Shown here: one piece after another, positions 26,038 through 34,855 of the stretch
Layout of the letters: each line of letters starts with the position of its first letter
Position numbering within the stretch: position 1 is the first letter of the stretch
Source: Roseovarius sp. S88
Lineage (GTDB): Bacteria; Pseudomonadota; Alphaproteobacteria; Rhodobacterales; Rhodobacteraceae
Length of the DNA stretch: 64,000 nucleotides
NCBI RefSeq assembly: GCF_037023735.1
Contig: NZ_CP146069.1
Span: 2,583,501 to 2,647,500, forward strand
Direction: 5' to 3'
Program-made: the position numbers and the translations under genes
The notes under the pieces: model-generated
What the model was told of the DNA's origin: nothing
Seen by the model: only the letters and a program-made list of their open reading frames with translations
Database searches by the model: none

Positions 26038-26072
26038 CCTTGTGCCGACGTGTCAGCACAAGGCGCTTTTTT
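26038..26072 (+). terminator. Rho-independent terminator
   Basis: CCTTGTGC (26038-26045) pairs perfectly with GCACAAGG (26056-26063), followed by a T6 tract. It ends the tRNA-Ser transcript about 115 bp after the tRNA. Confidence 0.8.
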
Positions 26073-26090
26073 ACCAATATAGGTAAAGAC

Positions 26091-26798
26091 TTAGACGCGA
26101 TGGAGCAGTTGACGCAAAGCATCCGGATTGTCGATCGTGGCTGTTCTGCCGGAGATATGAACACCATGCGGGTTAAGCTCCCGAAAGGTGCGCGATAACT
26201 GCTCCGGGCTGGTCCCAATCTTGGCCGCAATCAAGGCCTTCCCGAATGGCAACCGCATGGAAGCCGGTGCAACTTCATTCGGCAAGTGCTCCAACAAAAA
26301 GAGGGCCAATCTCTCTCGCAAAGTACGAGACTTCAGCGATTCCACCTCATTCACCAACTCATGCAGCTTCACGTAAACCGCCGCCAAAGCTGCGGACAGA
26401 ACCTCTGGGTCTTCCTGCATGATCTCCACGATGGTTTGACCATTGATTGCAAAAACCCGCACATCCGTCATCGCTTGCGCGGAAGCCGGGTATGGTTTTC
26501 TCAGAAAGGCCGGGGCTTCCCCGATGGTTTGACCTACGCCAAAGGTCGAAATCAGGGTGCACGATCCGTCTTGCTCAACGCGCTTGATCTGAGCCCATCC
26601 TTTCAGAACCAGGTAGATCATATCCGCAGGACGGCCCTGATCAAAGAGGTATTCACCCTTTTTGACATCCGAGACTGCACCGCTGGCAAGCACGTGTTGA
26701 AATGTATCTGCGGACATGCTTGAGAACAGCGCAGATTGGCGAACGATTTTTTGCTCGGAATCGGTTAAAAACGCAACATCCATATCAATTCTACTCAT
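26091..26798 (-). CDS. Crp/Fnr-family transcriptional regulator (Dnr-like)
   Basis: About 235 residues from MSRIDMDVAF; an in-frame ATG at 26885 would add 29. An N-terminal cyclic-nucleotide-like barrel (KKGEYLFDQGRPADMIYLVLKGWAQI) is followed by a dimer helix and an HTH. The FNR cysteines are missing, so no [4Fe-4S] sensing. The recognition helix SPEQLSRTF keeps the E..SR set that reads TTGAY-N4-RTCAA sites. It is divergent from a second regulator of the same family. Nitric oxide or haem sensing is plausible, not shown. Confidence 0.8.
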   Translation of the reverse strand: MSRIDMDVAFLTDSEQKIVRQSALFSSMSADTFQHVLASGAVSDVKKGEYLFDQGRPADMIYLVLKGWAQIKRVEQDGSCTLISTFGVGQTIGEAPAFLRKPYPASAQAMTDVRVFAINGQTIVEIMQEDPEVLSAALAAVYVKLHELVNEVESLKSRTLRERLALFLLEHLPNEVAPASMRLPFGKALIAAKIGTSPEQLSRTFRELNPHGVHISGRTATIDNPDALRQLLHRV

Positions 26799-26922
26799 TG
26801 CATTGGTTCGCGCGCACAAAATGTACCGTGAGTCAAAGAGACTTTGAAGTTGACTCAGTGTCGCAGGCCCCAAAGCGGCAACCATAATTTATTTCAAAAT
26901 CATTCCTGCATTCTTGAGCTTC

Positions 26923-26979
26923 CTCAGGGAAATCCTGAGCGAACTCAGTATTCTTACCCTTAGGTGAAATCTGATTTCA
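26923..26979. promoter_or_regulatory. two inverted repeats between divergent Crp/Fnr genes
   Basis: CTCAGG-GAAAT-CCTGAG (26923-26939) and TGAAAT-CTG-ATTTCA (26965-26979). Both are exact 6-bp inverted repeats in the shared control region. Neither matches the FNR/Dnr consensus. They may be operators or chance. Confidence 0.35.
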
Positions 26980-27074
26980 TGGGCACCTGCGGCCTGTAGC
27001 ATTTCGATTTTACGAGATGCGTCAGAACAAACGACAGAACCGTTGTGCCCTGTATCCGGGAAAGGCGCGTCCAG

Positions 27075-27791
27075 ATGGGATCATTCTTCGACACGGCCAT
27101 GCAGTCAGCGGTGCTGAAGAATCTTCCTGAGGAAGACATCAAAACCATCATGCAAAAATCTGTCATCCGCAATTTGGAGCGCGGGGCATCTATTTGCATT
27201 CAAGGCGAAGCGGCACACAGCCTTTTTGTTGTACTTGAAGGGTGGGTCAAAACATACCGCGTAACCCCAAGCGGCAACGAAGCTGTGATCGGTGTGTTCA
27301 CGGAAAGCGGTTGTTTTGGAGAAGAAGCAGCCCTGCGCGACCAACCTTATTTTGCGGGCGCAGAAGCGGTCTCAGATGGGCTGGTTCTGCAAATTGACGG
27401 GACCTATTTTGCAAAGGCCATCGAGTCGAACCTGTCCGTTTGCAAAGCCGCCTTGCTGGGATCAATGGACCAGAACCGCGCGCTGGTGCAACATGTCGAA
27501 CAGCTTAAGTCGCATACCGGCGCGCAGCGCATTGCAGATTTTCTGCTGTCTCTGTGCAAATCGGAAACTGGTTCCTGCACTGTGATCTTGCCATATGACA
27601 AGGTTCTGATGGCTGCCTGGCTTGGAATGAAGCCCGAGTCTCTTTCGCGCGCGTTCCGGCGTCTCATACCTTACGGTGTGCACATTCAGAAAAACCATGC
27701 GGTGATCGAGTCCATAGAGCGTTTGTCGGACTATGCGGACGAAGATCCGGCTGAATCCTGGAATGCTCAAAGCCGGTCAGAAACGTCCTGA
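27075..27791 (+). CDS. Crp/Fnr-family transcriptional regulator
   Basis: 238 residues from MGSFFDTAMQ; a GTG at 27045 would add 10. GGGAAAGG lies before the ATG. It has an effector barrel (GEAAHSLFVVLEGWVKTYRV), a long dimer helix and an HTH with PESLSRAFRRL, again with E..SR. No FNR cysteine cluster. It ends 15 bp inside the convergent siroheme decarboxylase gene. Two Dnr-like regulators next to a haem d1-type gene point to nitrogen-oxide control. Confidence 0.82.
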   Translation: MGSFFDTAMQSAVLKNLPEEDIKTIMQKSVIRNLERGASICIQGEAAHSLFVVLEGWVKTYRVTPSGNEAVIGVFTESGCFGEEAALRDQPYFAGAEAVSDGLVLQIDGTYFAKAIESNLSVCKAALLGSMDQNRALVQHVEQLKSHTGAQRIADFLLSLCKSETGSCTVILPYDKVLMAAWLGMKPESLSRAFRRLIPYGVHIQKNHAVIESIERLSDYADEDPAESWNAQSRSETS

Positions 27792-28772
27792 CACTTTCAA
27801 CTCCTCGGCAGCCATCAAGGCTGGCGTCTGTTTGAAGCACCGCGTTGTAAAGAGCACTTTGTAGTCATACCCGACTAGACCTGCGCGCACGCGGGCCAAG
27901 GTCAGCACGTCCAGTGTTTCCGCCCGACTGCGCCCGTGGATCATGCAATAAAGCGAATACGGCCATTGCTTTGACACCCCTTTACGCTCTTCGCATCGCG
28001 TCACACCCGGCACATCAATAAGCGCCCTGCCCTTGTCGTCGACCTCTTCGACGGGCACATCGAACACAACAAGTGCGCTGGACCGCCATCCCAAAGAACG
28101 GCGCCTTACAATCAATCCAACACGTGACAGGATCCCGGCTTTGGCCAAAACCCGGATGCGCCCCAGCACGACGTGTTCTTCATGACCCAATTGCTGTGCC
28201 AGGCGCTCAAACGGGCGCTCAATAGGTTCGATGCCCTTTGCGAGCACCTCAATGATCCTTCGATCCAGCTGCGACACTGGCACAGTATCGTCAAAGGGCT
28301 CGGGCACCGGCAACTCGCTATTCCCGTCCAGATCAAACCCGAGGTCGATGTTGAACGCTTGGTTGAGACGTAAATCGAGCAATTGCGTGCCTGTCTTGCG
28401 TTCTATCTCGCCGAGCGTTTGGTCCACCGCACTGCGCGTTGGGCCAGATACCGACATCCAAACATTCCATTGGTTTTCGCGCTGATGGACCTGGTCCACT
28501 TCGCGCATCTGCGACAGCAAACCGGCGAACTCCTCAACTTGGTCGGGGTCCGTGGCCATGGCTGCCAATGTGCCTGTGGACATGGTTTCTGGTCTGCAAG
28601 TTGCGCCGATGCAGGTTATCGCACCCACTTCGATCAAACCACGCAGGCGTTCAATTACATCATGTTCTTCCAACCCCAGGCTTTCGGCCATAACTTGAAA
28701 TGGTCTGGGCACCAATGGCAACGCACGTTGCCAAGCATTCATGAGCTTCCAGTCGAGATCATCTAGTGTCAT
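27777..28772 (-). CDS. siroheme decarboxylase, fused AhbA/AhbB (NirD-L-type)
   Basis: 331 residues made of two Lrp/AsnC-like halves (about 1-155 and 165-331). The first half has ENQWNVWMSVSG and the second KQWPYSLYCMIHGRSR, matching the conserved W/Y-N-x-W and WPYNLF-MIHG segments of NirD/L/G/H and AhbA/B. These decarboxylate siroheme to didecarboxysiroheme on the way to haem d1 or haem b. No nirS, nirE or nirJ lies nearby, so it is isolated. Two Dnr-like regulators flank it. Confidence 0.82.
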   Translation of the reverse strand: MTLDDLDWKLMNAWQRALPLVPRPFQVMAESLGLEEHDVIERLRGLIEVGAITCIGATCRPETMSTGTLAAMATDPDQVEEFAGLLSQMREVDQVHQRENQWNVWMSVSGPTRSAVDQTLGEIERKTGTQLLDLRLNQAFNIDLGFDLDGNSELPVPEPFDDTVPVSQLDRRIIEVLAKGIEPIERPFERLAQQLGHEEHVVLGRIRVLAKAGILSRVGLIVRRRSLGWRSSALVVFDVPVEEVDDKGRALIDVPGVTRCEERKGVSKQWPYSLYCMIHGRSRAETLDVLTLARVRAGLVGYDYKVLFTTRCFKQTPALMAAEELKVSGRF

Positions 28773-29233
28773 GTTGCAATCCGCTTGCCCTCAAACGCCG
28801 CGCCTGCAAGTTGGACACGACCAAAACTCGAAAGCTGAGGAGCTGACCGAGTCTTCCAAGCTGATTTGGCAAAAACATGGTTATGTCTTCACGCACTGTC
28901 TCCGTTTTACTCAACATCGCTAACAACCAATGCGGTTTGAGGTTCCCTGGTGCGACGGATGGCGCGGGAGTGACCACCCATCGCGTCAGAGACATGCATG
29001 ATTAAAAGTTTGGGGACGCGGGGAGACGCGTTTTAAACCTTTGAACCATGCATTGGGTAAACAGAAGCCAGATCCCAGCTGGTCCAGAGGACCAATTTCA
29101 ATTCATCGCACGTGCCAAGTTCAAGCTTCATGTCCGAAGTCTTGCACGTCCAGCCACCTTGATTTCCTTGACTTTTGTCAAGTTTTGCAACGCGCGCGAA
29201 AGCAAAAGGCATATTGTCATGTGTTGGGCGTCG
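28773..29233. other. gene-free region with an FNR/Dnr-type site
   Basis: About 460 bp with no convincing gene on either strand. The only clear signal is the palindrome at 29168-29181. A long leader for the siroheme decarboxylase gene, a small RNA, or remains of a lost gene would each fit. Confidence 0.45.
29168..29181. promoter_or_regulatory. FNR/Dnr/Nnr-type binding site
   Basis: TTGAC-TTTT-GTCAA, a perfect palindrome matching the TTGAY-N4-RTCAA consensus. It is about 400 bp upstream of the siroheme decarboxylase start (minus strand). Confidence 0.6.
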
Positions 29234-30637
29234 TCACTCCGCAGCGCGAGACGCTGACCCTTCCATCATGGCGTGGGGCAGATCGATGAAGAACGTTGTT
29301 CCCTCGCCCTCTGCACTCTCATAGGTCAAGTTGCCTTTGAAATGCTCTACTATTTCGCGCGAGATGTTCATACCAAGCCCGGTGCCGCCGACCTGACGAC
29401 GATCTGAGGAATCAATCTGACTAAAGCGGCCAAACACCTTGTCTTCCGACCCTTGCGGAATCCCCTTCCCCCGGTCCTGTACATAGATGCGCACGCGACC
29501 ATCAAGCTGCATGCAACCAACGGTGACCGTTTCACCCGCATTGGAAAACTTCACCGCGTTGGACAACACGTTGGACACCACCTGCATCAGACGCATTTCG
29601 TCAGCATCGACAAAAAGCCACGGTTTTTCGTCAAACTCCGGCACAAGCGTGACCTGGTGCATATCTGCAAACCCCGCATTGCCCTCGACCGCATCGGTCA
29701 GGAAGGCCTGCACATTGAGAGTCTCCATCCGGTAAGTCATCTCGCCCGCTTCCAGTTTTTGCAAGTCAAGCACATCATCAATCAGTCGCGACAGCCGGTC
29801 ACTGTTCTTGCCTGCGGTCTCAACAATGCTCTGCATATTCGCCGGGATCGGCCCAAGTGCGCCGGAATTCAGCAGGTCAAGCGACACTTTGATTGATGTC
29901 AGCGGCGTGCGCAACTCATGGCTCACGGTTGAGACGAACTGGGATTTGATTTTGTAAGCCGCCTTGGTACGCTCATGCTCTTTGTGCAACTTGTTGAGAT
30001 GCGCCAGGTTCTTGCGATAGAGTTTCAAAAACACGATCGAGCAATCGATCAGAAAGTACATCACGAAGATGACGGTAAAGAAATGCAGCCAGAGCTCTGA
30101 TGTCAGCGGCGGGCGTACCACCCAGAGGTCGCGCACCACGATGACCACAAATGACATACCATAAAGCGCCAGACGGATGGCCAGCGCCCAGACAAGCTGG
30201 TGGTTGTTCATCGCCGCAAAAAGGGCTGCTGCAAAAAGGAAAAACAGAGGCGTGAAATGCCCGCCGGTTTCCTGACTGAAGGCAACCGAAACGGCATAAA
30301 TGCAGATCGCGAGCGAACTCAGAACCGTGTTCACCAAAATCCAGAACAGGCTGAGATTGATGGCCCCACGCTGATGTACCTTAAGTTGGGCCACCTTGCG
30401 CGCCAGCACAATGTCCTGGACTTCGAAAAACAGGATCAGGACATAGAACAAAAAGGCGTTGAGAGGGTCGAAGTAAAACGCTGTCAAAAGCGTTGCGGAC
30501 AAAAAGATCGCCTGCCTTTGCCAGATCAGGGCAAAGGCCATAGCAGTGTAGTCTTTCAGGTTCTGAAGAAGCTCGTCATCCGGCTCAACAATGTCCGGCT
30601 CTTCAGCCTCCGCCTGCTTGATATCAATGAGCGCCAT
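29234..30637 (-). CDS. membrane sensor histidine kinase
   Basis: 467 residues from MALIDIKQ (a longer frame starts at 30724). Six or seven hydrophobic segments fill residues 30-205 with almost no periplasmic loop. A short coiled linker follows, then the H box FVSTVSHELRTPLTSI (His240), the N box, and the ATP lid (DRGKGIPQG, GGTGLGMNISREIVEHFKG). The intramembrane sensor suggests a hydrophobic or membrane-borne signal. No regulator is directly adjacent; the response regulator at 32385 is the nearest, across the P450 gene. Confidence 0.88.
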   Translation of the reverse strand: MALIDIKQAEAEEPDIVEPDDELLQNLKDYTAMAFALIWQRQAIFLSATLLTAFYFDPLNAFLFYVLILFFEVQDIVLARKVAQLKVHQRGAINLSLFWILVNTVLSSLAICIYAVSVAFSQETGGHFTPLFFLFAAALFAAMNNHQLVWALAIRLALYGMSFVVIVVRDLWVVRPPLTSELWLHFFTVIFVMYFLIDCSIVFLKLYRKNLAHLNKLHKEHERTKAAYKIKSQFVSTVSHELRTPLTSIKVSLDLLNSGALGPIPANMQSIVETAGKNSDRLSRLIDDVLDLQKLEAGEMTYRMETLNVQAFLTDAVEGNAGFADMHQVTLVPEFDEKPWLFVDADEMRLMQVVSNVLSNAVKFSNAGETVTVGCMQLDGRVRIYVQDRGKGIPQGSEDKVFGRFSQIDSSDRRQVGGTGLGMNISREIVEHFKGNLTYESAEGEGTTFFIDLPHAMMEGSASRAAE

Positions 30638-30980
30638 GCCACCACGTCTCTTTGCTCTGCCTAATCGCGTATTTTCACAAATTTTGGCTAAGAATGGGTC
30701 CGCATTCCGGTTAGATTTAGGCAATCTGAATGGCGCAGCCGTCTGTTTGCGTCTCTGGAAACCAGTCAGTGGGCGGAGTTTACTTCAAGAATACGCCTCA
30801 AATATCTGTTTTATAATGGTAAAAATGGCATTAACTTTGGTTAACGCCACCACTTGTCTGAATGCCGCGTTCTGATAAGTTTGAGGCGGGTGGGTTCATG
30901 TTCGCGCGGAAATGCGCGGCTTTGTGTGAGGGATACTCTTTGCCAACCCTATTTTTCTGTTTCGAATGTTGTTTCAAGAC
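30638..30980. promoter_or_regulatory. divergent control region between histidine kinase and P450
   Basis: 343 bp without a gene. It has TATAAT at 30812-30817 on the plus strand, without a clear -35. TTAAC-TTTG-GTTAA (30831-30844) is flanked by GGC and GCC, giving a 22-nt near-palindrome at 30827-30848 that could be an operator. Confidence 0.45.
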
Positions 30981-32350
30981 ATGACTGACACCGCACAAAC
31001 AGAGCGCGCGACGGGCGTGTCCGCGGCAAGCCCCTTGCCGATTGCGGCTCAGCTGGCTGAGGCCCCGGTTGGGCTTTTGAAATTTGCCAAGCTGGCCGGT
31101 CGCAACATGCTTGAGGTCATACCGATTGAAACCACAACACAGACGTACCTCAAGGGCCCGCTGAACATACATTATATCTGCGACCCCGAGATAATCACCG
31201 AATTGCTTGTCGGGGCCGGTCGGCGGTTTCCCAAGGCGCAGTTCACCAAGGATATTCTGGGATCGGCCGTGGGCAACTCGATGATGCTGTCCGAAGGTGA
31301 AAAGTGGAAAGAACAGAGGCGGCGCTACTCTCCTCTTTTCGCCGCGCGCAATCTGCCTATGCTGTGCCAGCATTTCGCCGAGACAGGCAAAGAAATCGCG
31401 GCCTCCCTGCGCGAAGGCCCCGGTTTTGTAGATGTCGCCCAAATGGCACCCGCCGCGACGCTCACCAACATCTCACGTGTGATCTTTTCCGGCAACGAAG
31501 AGGTCAGTGCAGAGCAGATCCGCGTCGGATTGCGCAACTACTTCGAGTACATTTCGAACATCTCTCTCTTTGACGTGATGGGCCTGCCGTCCTGGATCCC
31601 TCGCAAGAAATGGTTCTACAGCAAAGCACCTGTCACAGACATGCGCGCTCTTGCGCGTCAGGTCATCGAAAGCCGCCGTTCTGAGAGCCGCCCGATCCCG
31701 CTGGATTTTCTCGATCTCATGATCGCCGCGCTGGAAGAAGATTTTGAAGACATCGAAACCACCGTCGACAATTTGTTGACCTTTGTTGTCGCCGGTCACG
31801 AAACCTCGGCCAATGCGATGGCCTGGGGGGCATATCTTCTGGCACTGCATCCAGACCAACAAGCCGCCATCCAAAAGGAAATCAGTGCGGTCTCTCCGAA
31901 AGAACCAATCACCTTCGAAGATCTTGAAAACATGCCGCTCCTGCGCGCCCATACCAAAGAGACCTTGCGCCTTTACCCCTCTGCCGCCTTCTTTGCGCGT
32001 GACGCAGGAGAGGACATCACGATAAAGGATATCAAGTTTGCAAAGGGTGATGCGCTCTTCTTTCCGGTCTACTCTTTGCATCGCAACCGCGAGCTTTGGT
32101 CAGACCCGGACGCCTACAAACCTGAACGCTTCCTCGACGCCCCCCGCCCCGCGGCCAGTATATTCCGTTTGGGGACGGCCCACGTGTCTGCATTGGCGCG
32201 CAATACGCCGAAGCCGAAATGATGGTTCTGATGGCCTCGATCCTGCGCAGCGTTGCTTTTGAACTGAGTGACGCGCCCATTCCCCGCCCTGTCCTGACCT
32301 TCACCATGCGGTCGGACGGCCCAATCATGCTGCGCACACGGGCCTTGTGA
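30981..32350 (+). pseudogene. cytochrome P450, frameshifted before the haem loop
   Basis: A bacterial P450 of about 456 residues if the frame is restored. The I-helix motif AGHETS is at 271-276 and the K-helix ExxR at 327-330 (ETLR). The frame then breaks at 32158-32160, where AGTAT appears in place of AGTTAT. The other frame gives YIPFGDGPRVCIG with the haem cysteine (codon at 32189), then AEAEMMVLMASILR and a natural end at 32350. As read, the protein would end at 32222 without haem ligation. No slippery site is seen. Start could be 30966. Substrate unknown; the I-helix and long N-terminus resemble fatty-acid-type P450s. Confidence 0.85.
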
Positions 32351-32391
32351 GAAATGAAAACGGGCTCCGAAGGACCCGCGTTTCCTATTTC
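32351..32391. terminator. bidirectional terminator
   Basis: CGGG-C-TCC-GAA-GGA-CCCG hairpin (32361-32378) extended by A-rich and T-rich flanks on both sides, between the convergent P450 and response-regulator genes. Confidence 0.6.
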
Positions 32392-33524
32392 ATGGAAAGA
32401 TAACTTTCTTCGCCAAACAGCTCCATGAGCACCCGCTCATACATGCGCTTTCGAGGTTCGGTACTTCCGGTGGCGGTGACTTCCTCCGCGACTTCTGCAC
32501 CCGAAAGCACAGAGTTTTTCTCACGCAGTTCCTCTTCGCGCTCTCCGACACTGGTCACAGCGCGAGTCAAAGCCGTGCTGGCGCCCGAACGTGACAGTGA
32601 CCGCATCGAAATGGGCTCGCCAACCAGAACATGCACCCATGCGGCTGCATGGCGCTCCCGCAGCATCACGCTGACATAGTTGTTGAGCTTTTCTTCGCTT
32701 GGGAATTCTGCCGATGGCATTTCTTCGTGCACAACCACGAGGAACACGCCCTCGCCGCGATAGGAGAAGATGCAATCAATCTCGGATGTGGCACTTTGAA
32801 TACAATGCGCCGTGTCATGCACCACGCGGCGGAAACAGCCACAGCTGGTGATGTCATAGAGGATCGATGCATCCTGAAGCTTGATCGCCACGGCATAGGA
32901 ATTAAACAACCGTCCGCGCGAAAGCTGACCGACATAGTTGTCAAACTCGACAAACCGCAGGCAGCGATCCGCATCGTCAATGGTCAGCGGATCTTCAAAG
33001 TTGAACTGCTGGTTATTCTCCAGCTCCTGCTTGAGGATTTTCACCGACCGCAGGCTCTTTTCTGTTTTCAAACGCTCTTTGACCAGACGCCGTGCCGAAT
33101 TCATCCGACCACGCAGATCCAAAAGGTCAAAGGGTTTGCATACGTAATCCGTGGCCCCGGCCATAAAGGCGTCGTCCACATAGCTGCGCTCGCTCATTGC
33201 GGTCAGCATAATAATCGGCGTCTCCGAATAGTCAGGCAGCGCGCGGATGCCGCGCAACAGGACGATACCGTCCGTGTCGGGCATCTGAATATCAAGAAGC
33301 AGACAATCGAACGGCGTGGTCGCCGCCTCCAGCGCATCAATCGCGCTTTCGGCCGAATTGGCAACTGTCACGTTGTAACTGTCAATCGTTGTCAAAGCGG
33401 TTTTTAACAGCTCAAGGATGCTCGGATCGTCATCCACGACCAGCACTTTGAGTTGCGGTGTCTTTTGCGCTCGATGCTCCAGCTTTTCCTGGAACCGGTT
33501 GTGCCCGTTATTTTCGTTTTCCAT
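32385..33524 (-). CDS. response regulator with degenerate GGDEF-like C-terminal domain
   Basis: 379 residues from MENENNGHNR. Receiver domain: acidic pair 31-32 (VVDDDPS), phosphoacceptor Asp78 (LLLDIQMPDTDG) and the CKPFD lysine. A coiled helix (about 140-175) follows. The second half (about 185-300) has the order of a GGDEF fold but reads YRGEGVF where RxGGDEF is expected, so diguanylate cyclase activity is doubtful. The Glu-rich C-terminal 70 residues look disordered. It lies between a P450 and a LuxI-like gene and is the probable partner of the kinase at 29234; that pairing is inference. Confidence 0.8.
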   Translation of the reverse strand: MENENNGHNRFQEKLEHRAQKTPQLKVLVVDDDPSILELLKTALTTIDSYNVTVANSAESAIDALEAATTPFDCLLLDIQMPDTDGIVLLRGIRALPDYSETPIIMLTAMSERSYVDDAFMAGATDYVCKPFDLLDLRGRMNSARRLVKERLKTEKSLRSVKILKQELENNQQFNFEDPLTIDDADRCLRFVEFDNYVGQLSRGRLFNSYAVAIKLQDASILYDITSCGCFRRVVHDTAHCIQSATSEIDCIFSYRGEGVFLVVVHEEMPSAEFPSEEKLNNYVSVMLRERHAAAWVHVLVGEPISMRSLSRSGASTALTRAVTSVGEREEELREKNSVLSGAEVAEEVTATGSTEPRKRMYERVLMELFGEESYLSMK

Positions 33525-33832
33525 CGCCAATAGCCATTCTTGTGAAGACTGTATGGTGAATGGGTAGTTAAAGAGTGGGATGTTTGTGAGGCGCAAGCGG
33601 GGTCTGTTTTGGATTTGCGTGCCTTATTTCCGCCATATTCGGCTTTTTTGTTTCGACTTCTTGAACAATGCTGCGACCAAAGCAAGATTGACGATTTGTC
33701 CTACTTGAAGAGCACACCCGCAACCGTGCCGGTGGTGCAGAGCATGTGGCGCGGTGATTCAGGACACTTTGGCAAGGCGGTTTGGACGGACCATGAATAC
33801 GGCACCACCGTGCCAATGACGCTCAGCACGCG
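33525..33832. other. intergenic region between response regulator and LuxI-like gene
   Basis: 308 bp. It should hold the minus-strand promoter of the response-regulator gene. I see no clear terminator for the LuxI-like gene and no lux-box-like palindrome. A 75-codon plus-strand frame starting with TTG is present but unsupported. Confidence 0.35.
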
Positions 33833-34585
33833 TTAAGTTGACAGGCTGCTGGTGTTGAACAGAACCGATTGGCTCTTGGTGCCTTCAATGTCGAATTTGG
33901 CCCCGATCGGTGTCGCCGAAACATCAAGCCGACGTGCCCAGCGTGCCCAAACATAGGGCACGATCCCCAAAATGAAGAGCGCGCCGTTTTCCTTGGCCAC
34001 GTCATTCATGGCGCCAAAGAGCATACTTTGCACAACACGACGCCGTTTGGCCGGGATTGCCTCGCTGATAAAGAACCGAGAGGCTTCCCAAATGCCGACT
34101 TCGACCGGGGCTTTGAAGAACAGCACATCTGTTGGCAGGTCCGGCAAAATTCCAGCCTGAGCATCGCGGAGCATGTAGGAATAAATTCCGCATTTCGCCG
34201 TGGTCGGAACCAGGCGAACACCACCGATAACTTCGCCGAACTCATGCAACACCACCCAGCGGCAAAACGGCGTGTCATACTGGTCAAATTCAAGACCATC
34301 ATTTTGCGGGACATGCCACTTCAGCCGGTCGATGAAAATCTTCTTTCGCGCTTCCATGTATTTTAAAAGAAGATCGCCATGCTCATGCATGTTTCGAAAC
34401 GACATCGCGGTTGTTTTGATGTTTCCAAAGTCTTGGACTGATGGTGATTTCGGGTGGTCACGCCGAGGTTCAACCGCGCGCGCAACGACGGTGTCCGCCG
34501 TTTCGAGAGGCGGCGCTGCCGGCGCAAGCTCGGGCAGAGCACGGCGTGCAGACGCCGTCTTGATATTGGCACGTGCGTGTTTCAT
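33833..34585 (-). CDS. LuxI-family autoinducer synthase (N-extended)
   Basis: 250 residues. The first 60 or so are Ala/Pro-rich and unlike LuxI. The core keeps the family pattern: Arg80 and Phe84 (EARKKIFIDR), Trp90, acidic residues in GLEFDQYD, GGVRLVPT, then IWEASRFFI with Glu167 and Arg170. These bind SAM and catalyse N-acyl-homoserine lactone formation. It is long for LuxI (usually about 200), and no luxR gene or lux box is near. It may make an unusual acyl-HSL or use another acyl donor. The start has GAGTGGTGG upstream. Confidence 0.82.
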   Translation of the reverse strand: MKHARANIKTASARRALPELAPAAPPLETADTVVARAVEPRRDHPKSPSVQDFGNIKTTAMSFRNMHEHGDLLLKYMEARKKIFIDRLKWHVPQNDGLEFDQYDTPFCRWVVLHEFGEVIGGVRLVPTTAKCGIYSYMLRDAQAGILPDLPTDVLFFKAPVEVGIWEASRFFISEAIPAKRRRVVQSMLFGAMNDVAKENGALFILGIVPYVWARWARRLDVSATPIGAKFDIEGTKSQSVLFNTSSLST

Positions 34586-34774
34586 CCACCACTCACAGTT
34601 TCGCCTCAGTTATGCCAGATTTCCACAGTTCCCCATGGGAAAATACAGGTGTTTACGTCATTGTCAGGCGAAAAACGTCTGTGGCATGCAACTTTCACAC
34701 AGTCTAGTGCCTTTTTTTGGCCATAATACGATCACATTTCCGAGAGTCGGATGAGTAAGCGCGCATAAGAAAAG

Positions 34775-34803
34775 AAAAAATCCGCGCCAGATGGCGCGGA
34801 TTT
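34775..34803 (-). terminator. Rho-independent terminator of the TRAP operon
   Basis: Perfect 12-bp stem (34778-34789 with 34792-34803; arm AAATCCGCGCCA) with a 2-nt loop. The minus strand continues into a U-rich tract. It lies 53 bp after dctM. Confidence 0.85.
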
Positions 34804-34855
34804 CGAGCTGTTTCAGTGACGCGACGTCAATGACAAAGGTGCATTTACGACACGT

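Noticed and set aside
32150..32200. Programmed frameshifting in the P450 gene
   Set aside because: There is no slippery heptamer and no clear downstream pseudoknot; deletion or miscall is simpler.
33609..33836. 75-codon plus-strand frame starting with TTG
   Set aside because: No ribosome site, overlaps the end of the LuxI-like gene, and no recognisable domain.
34586..34774. Search for a lux box upstream of the LuxI-like gene
   Set aside because: No palindrome of about 20 bp with lux-box character was seen, so autoinduction cannot be claimed.
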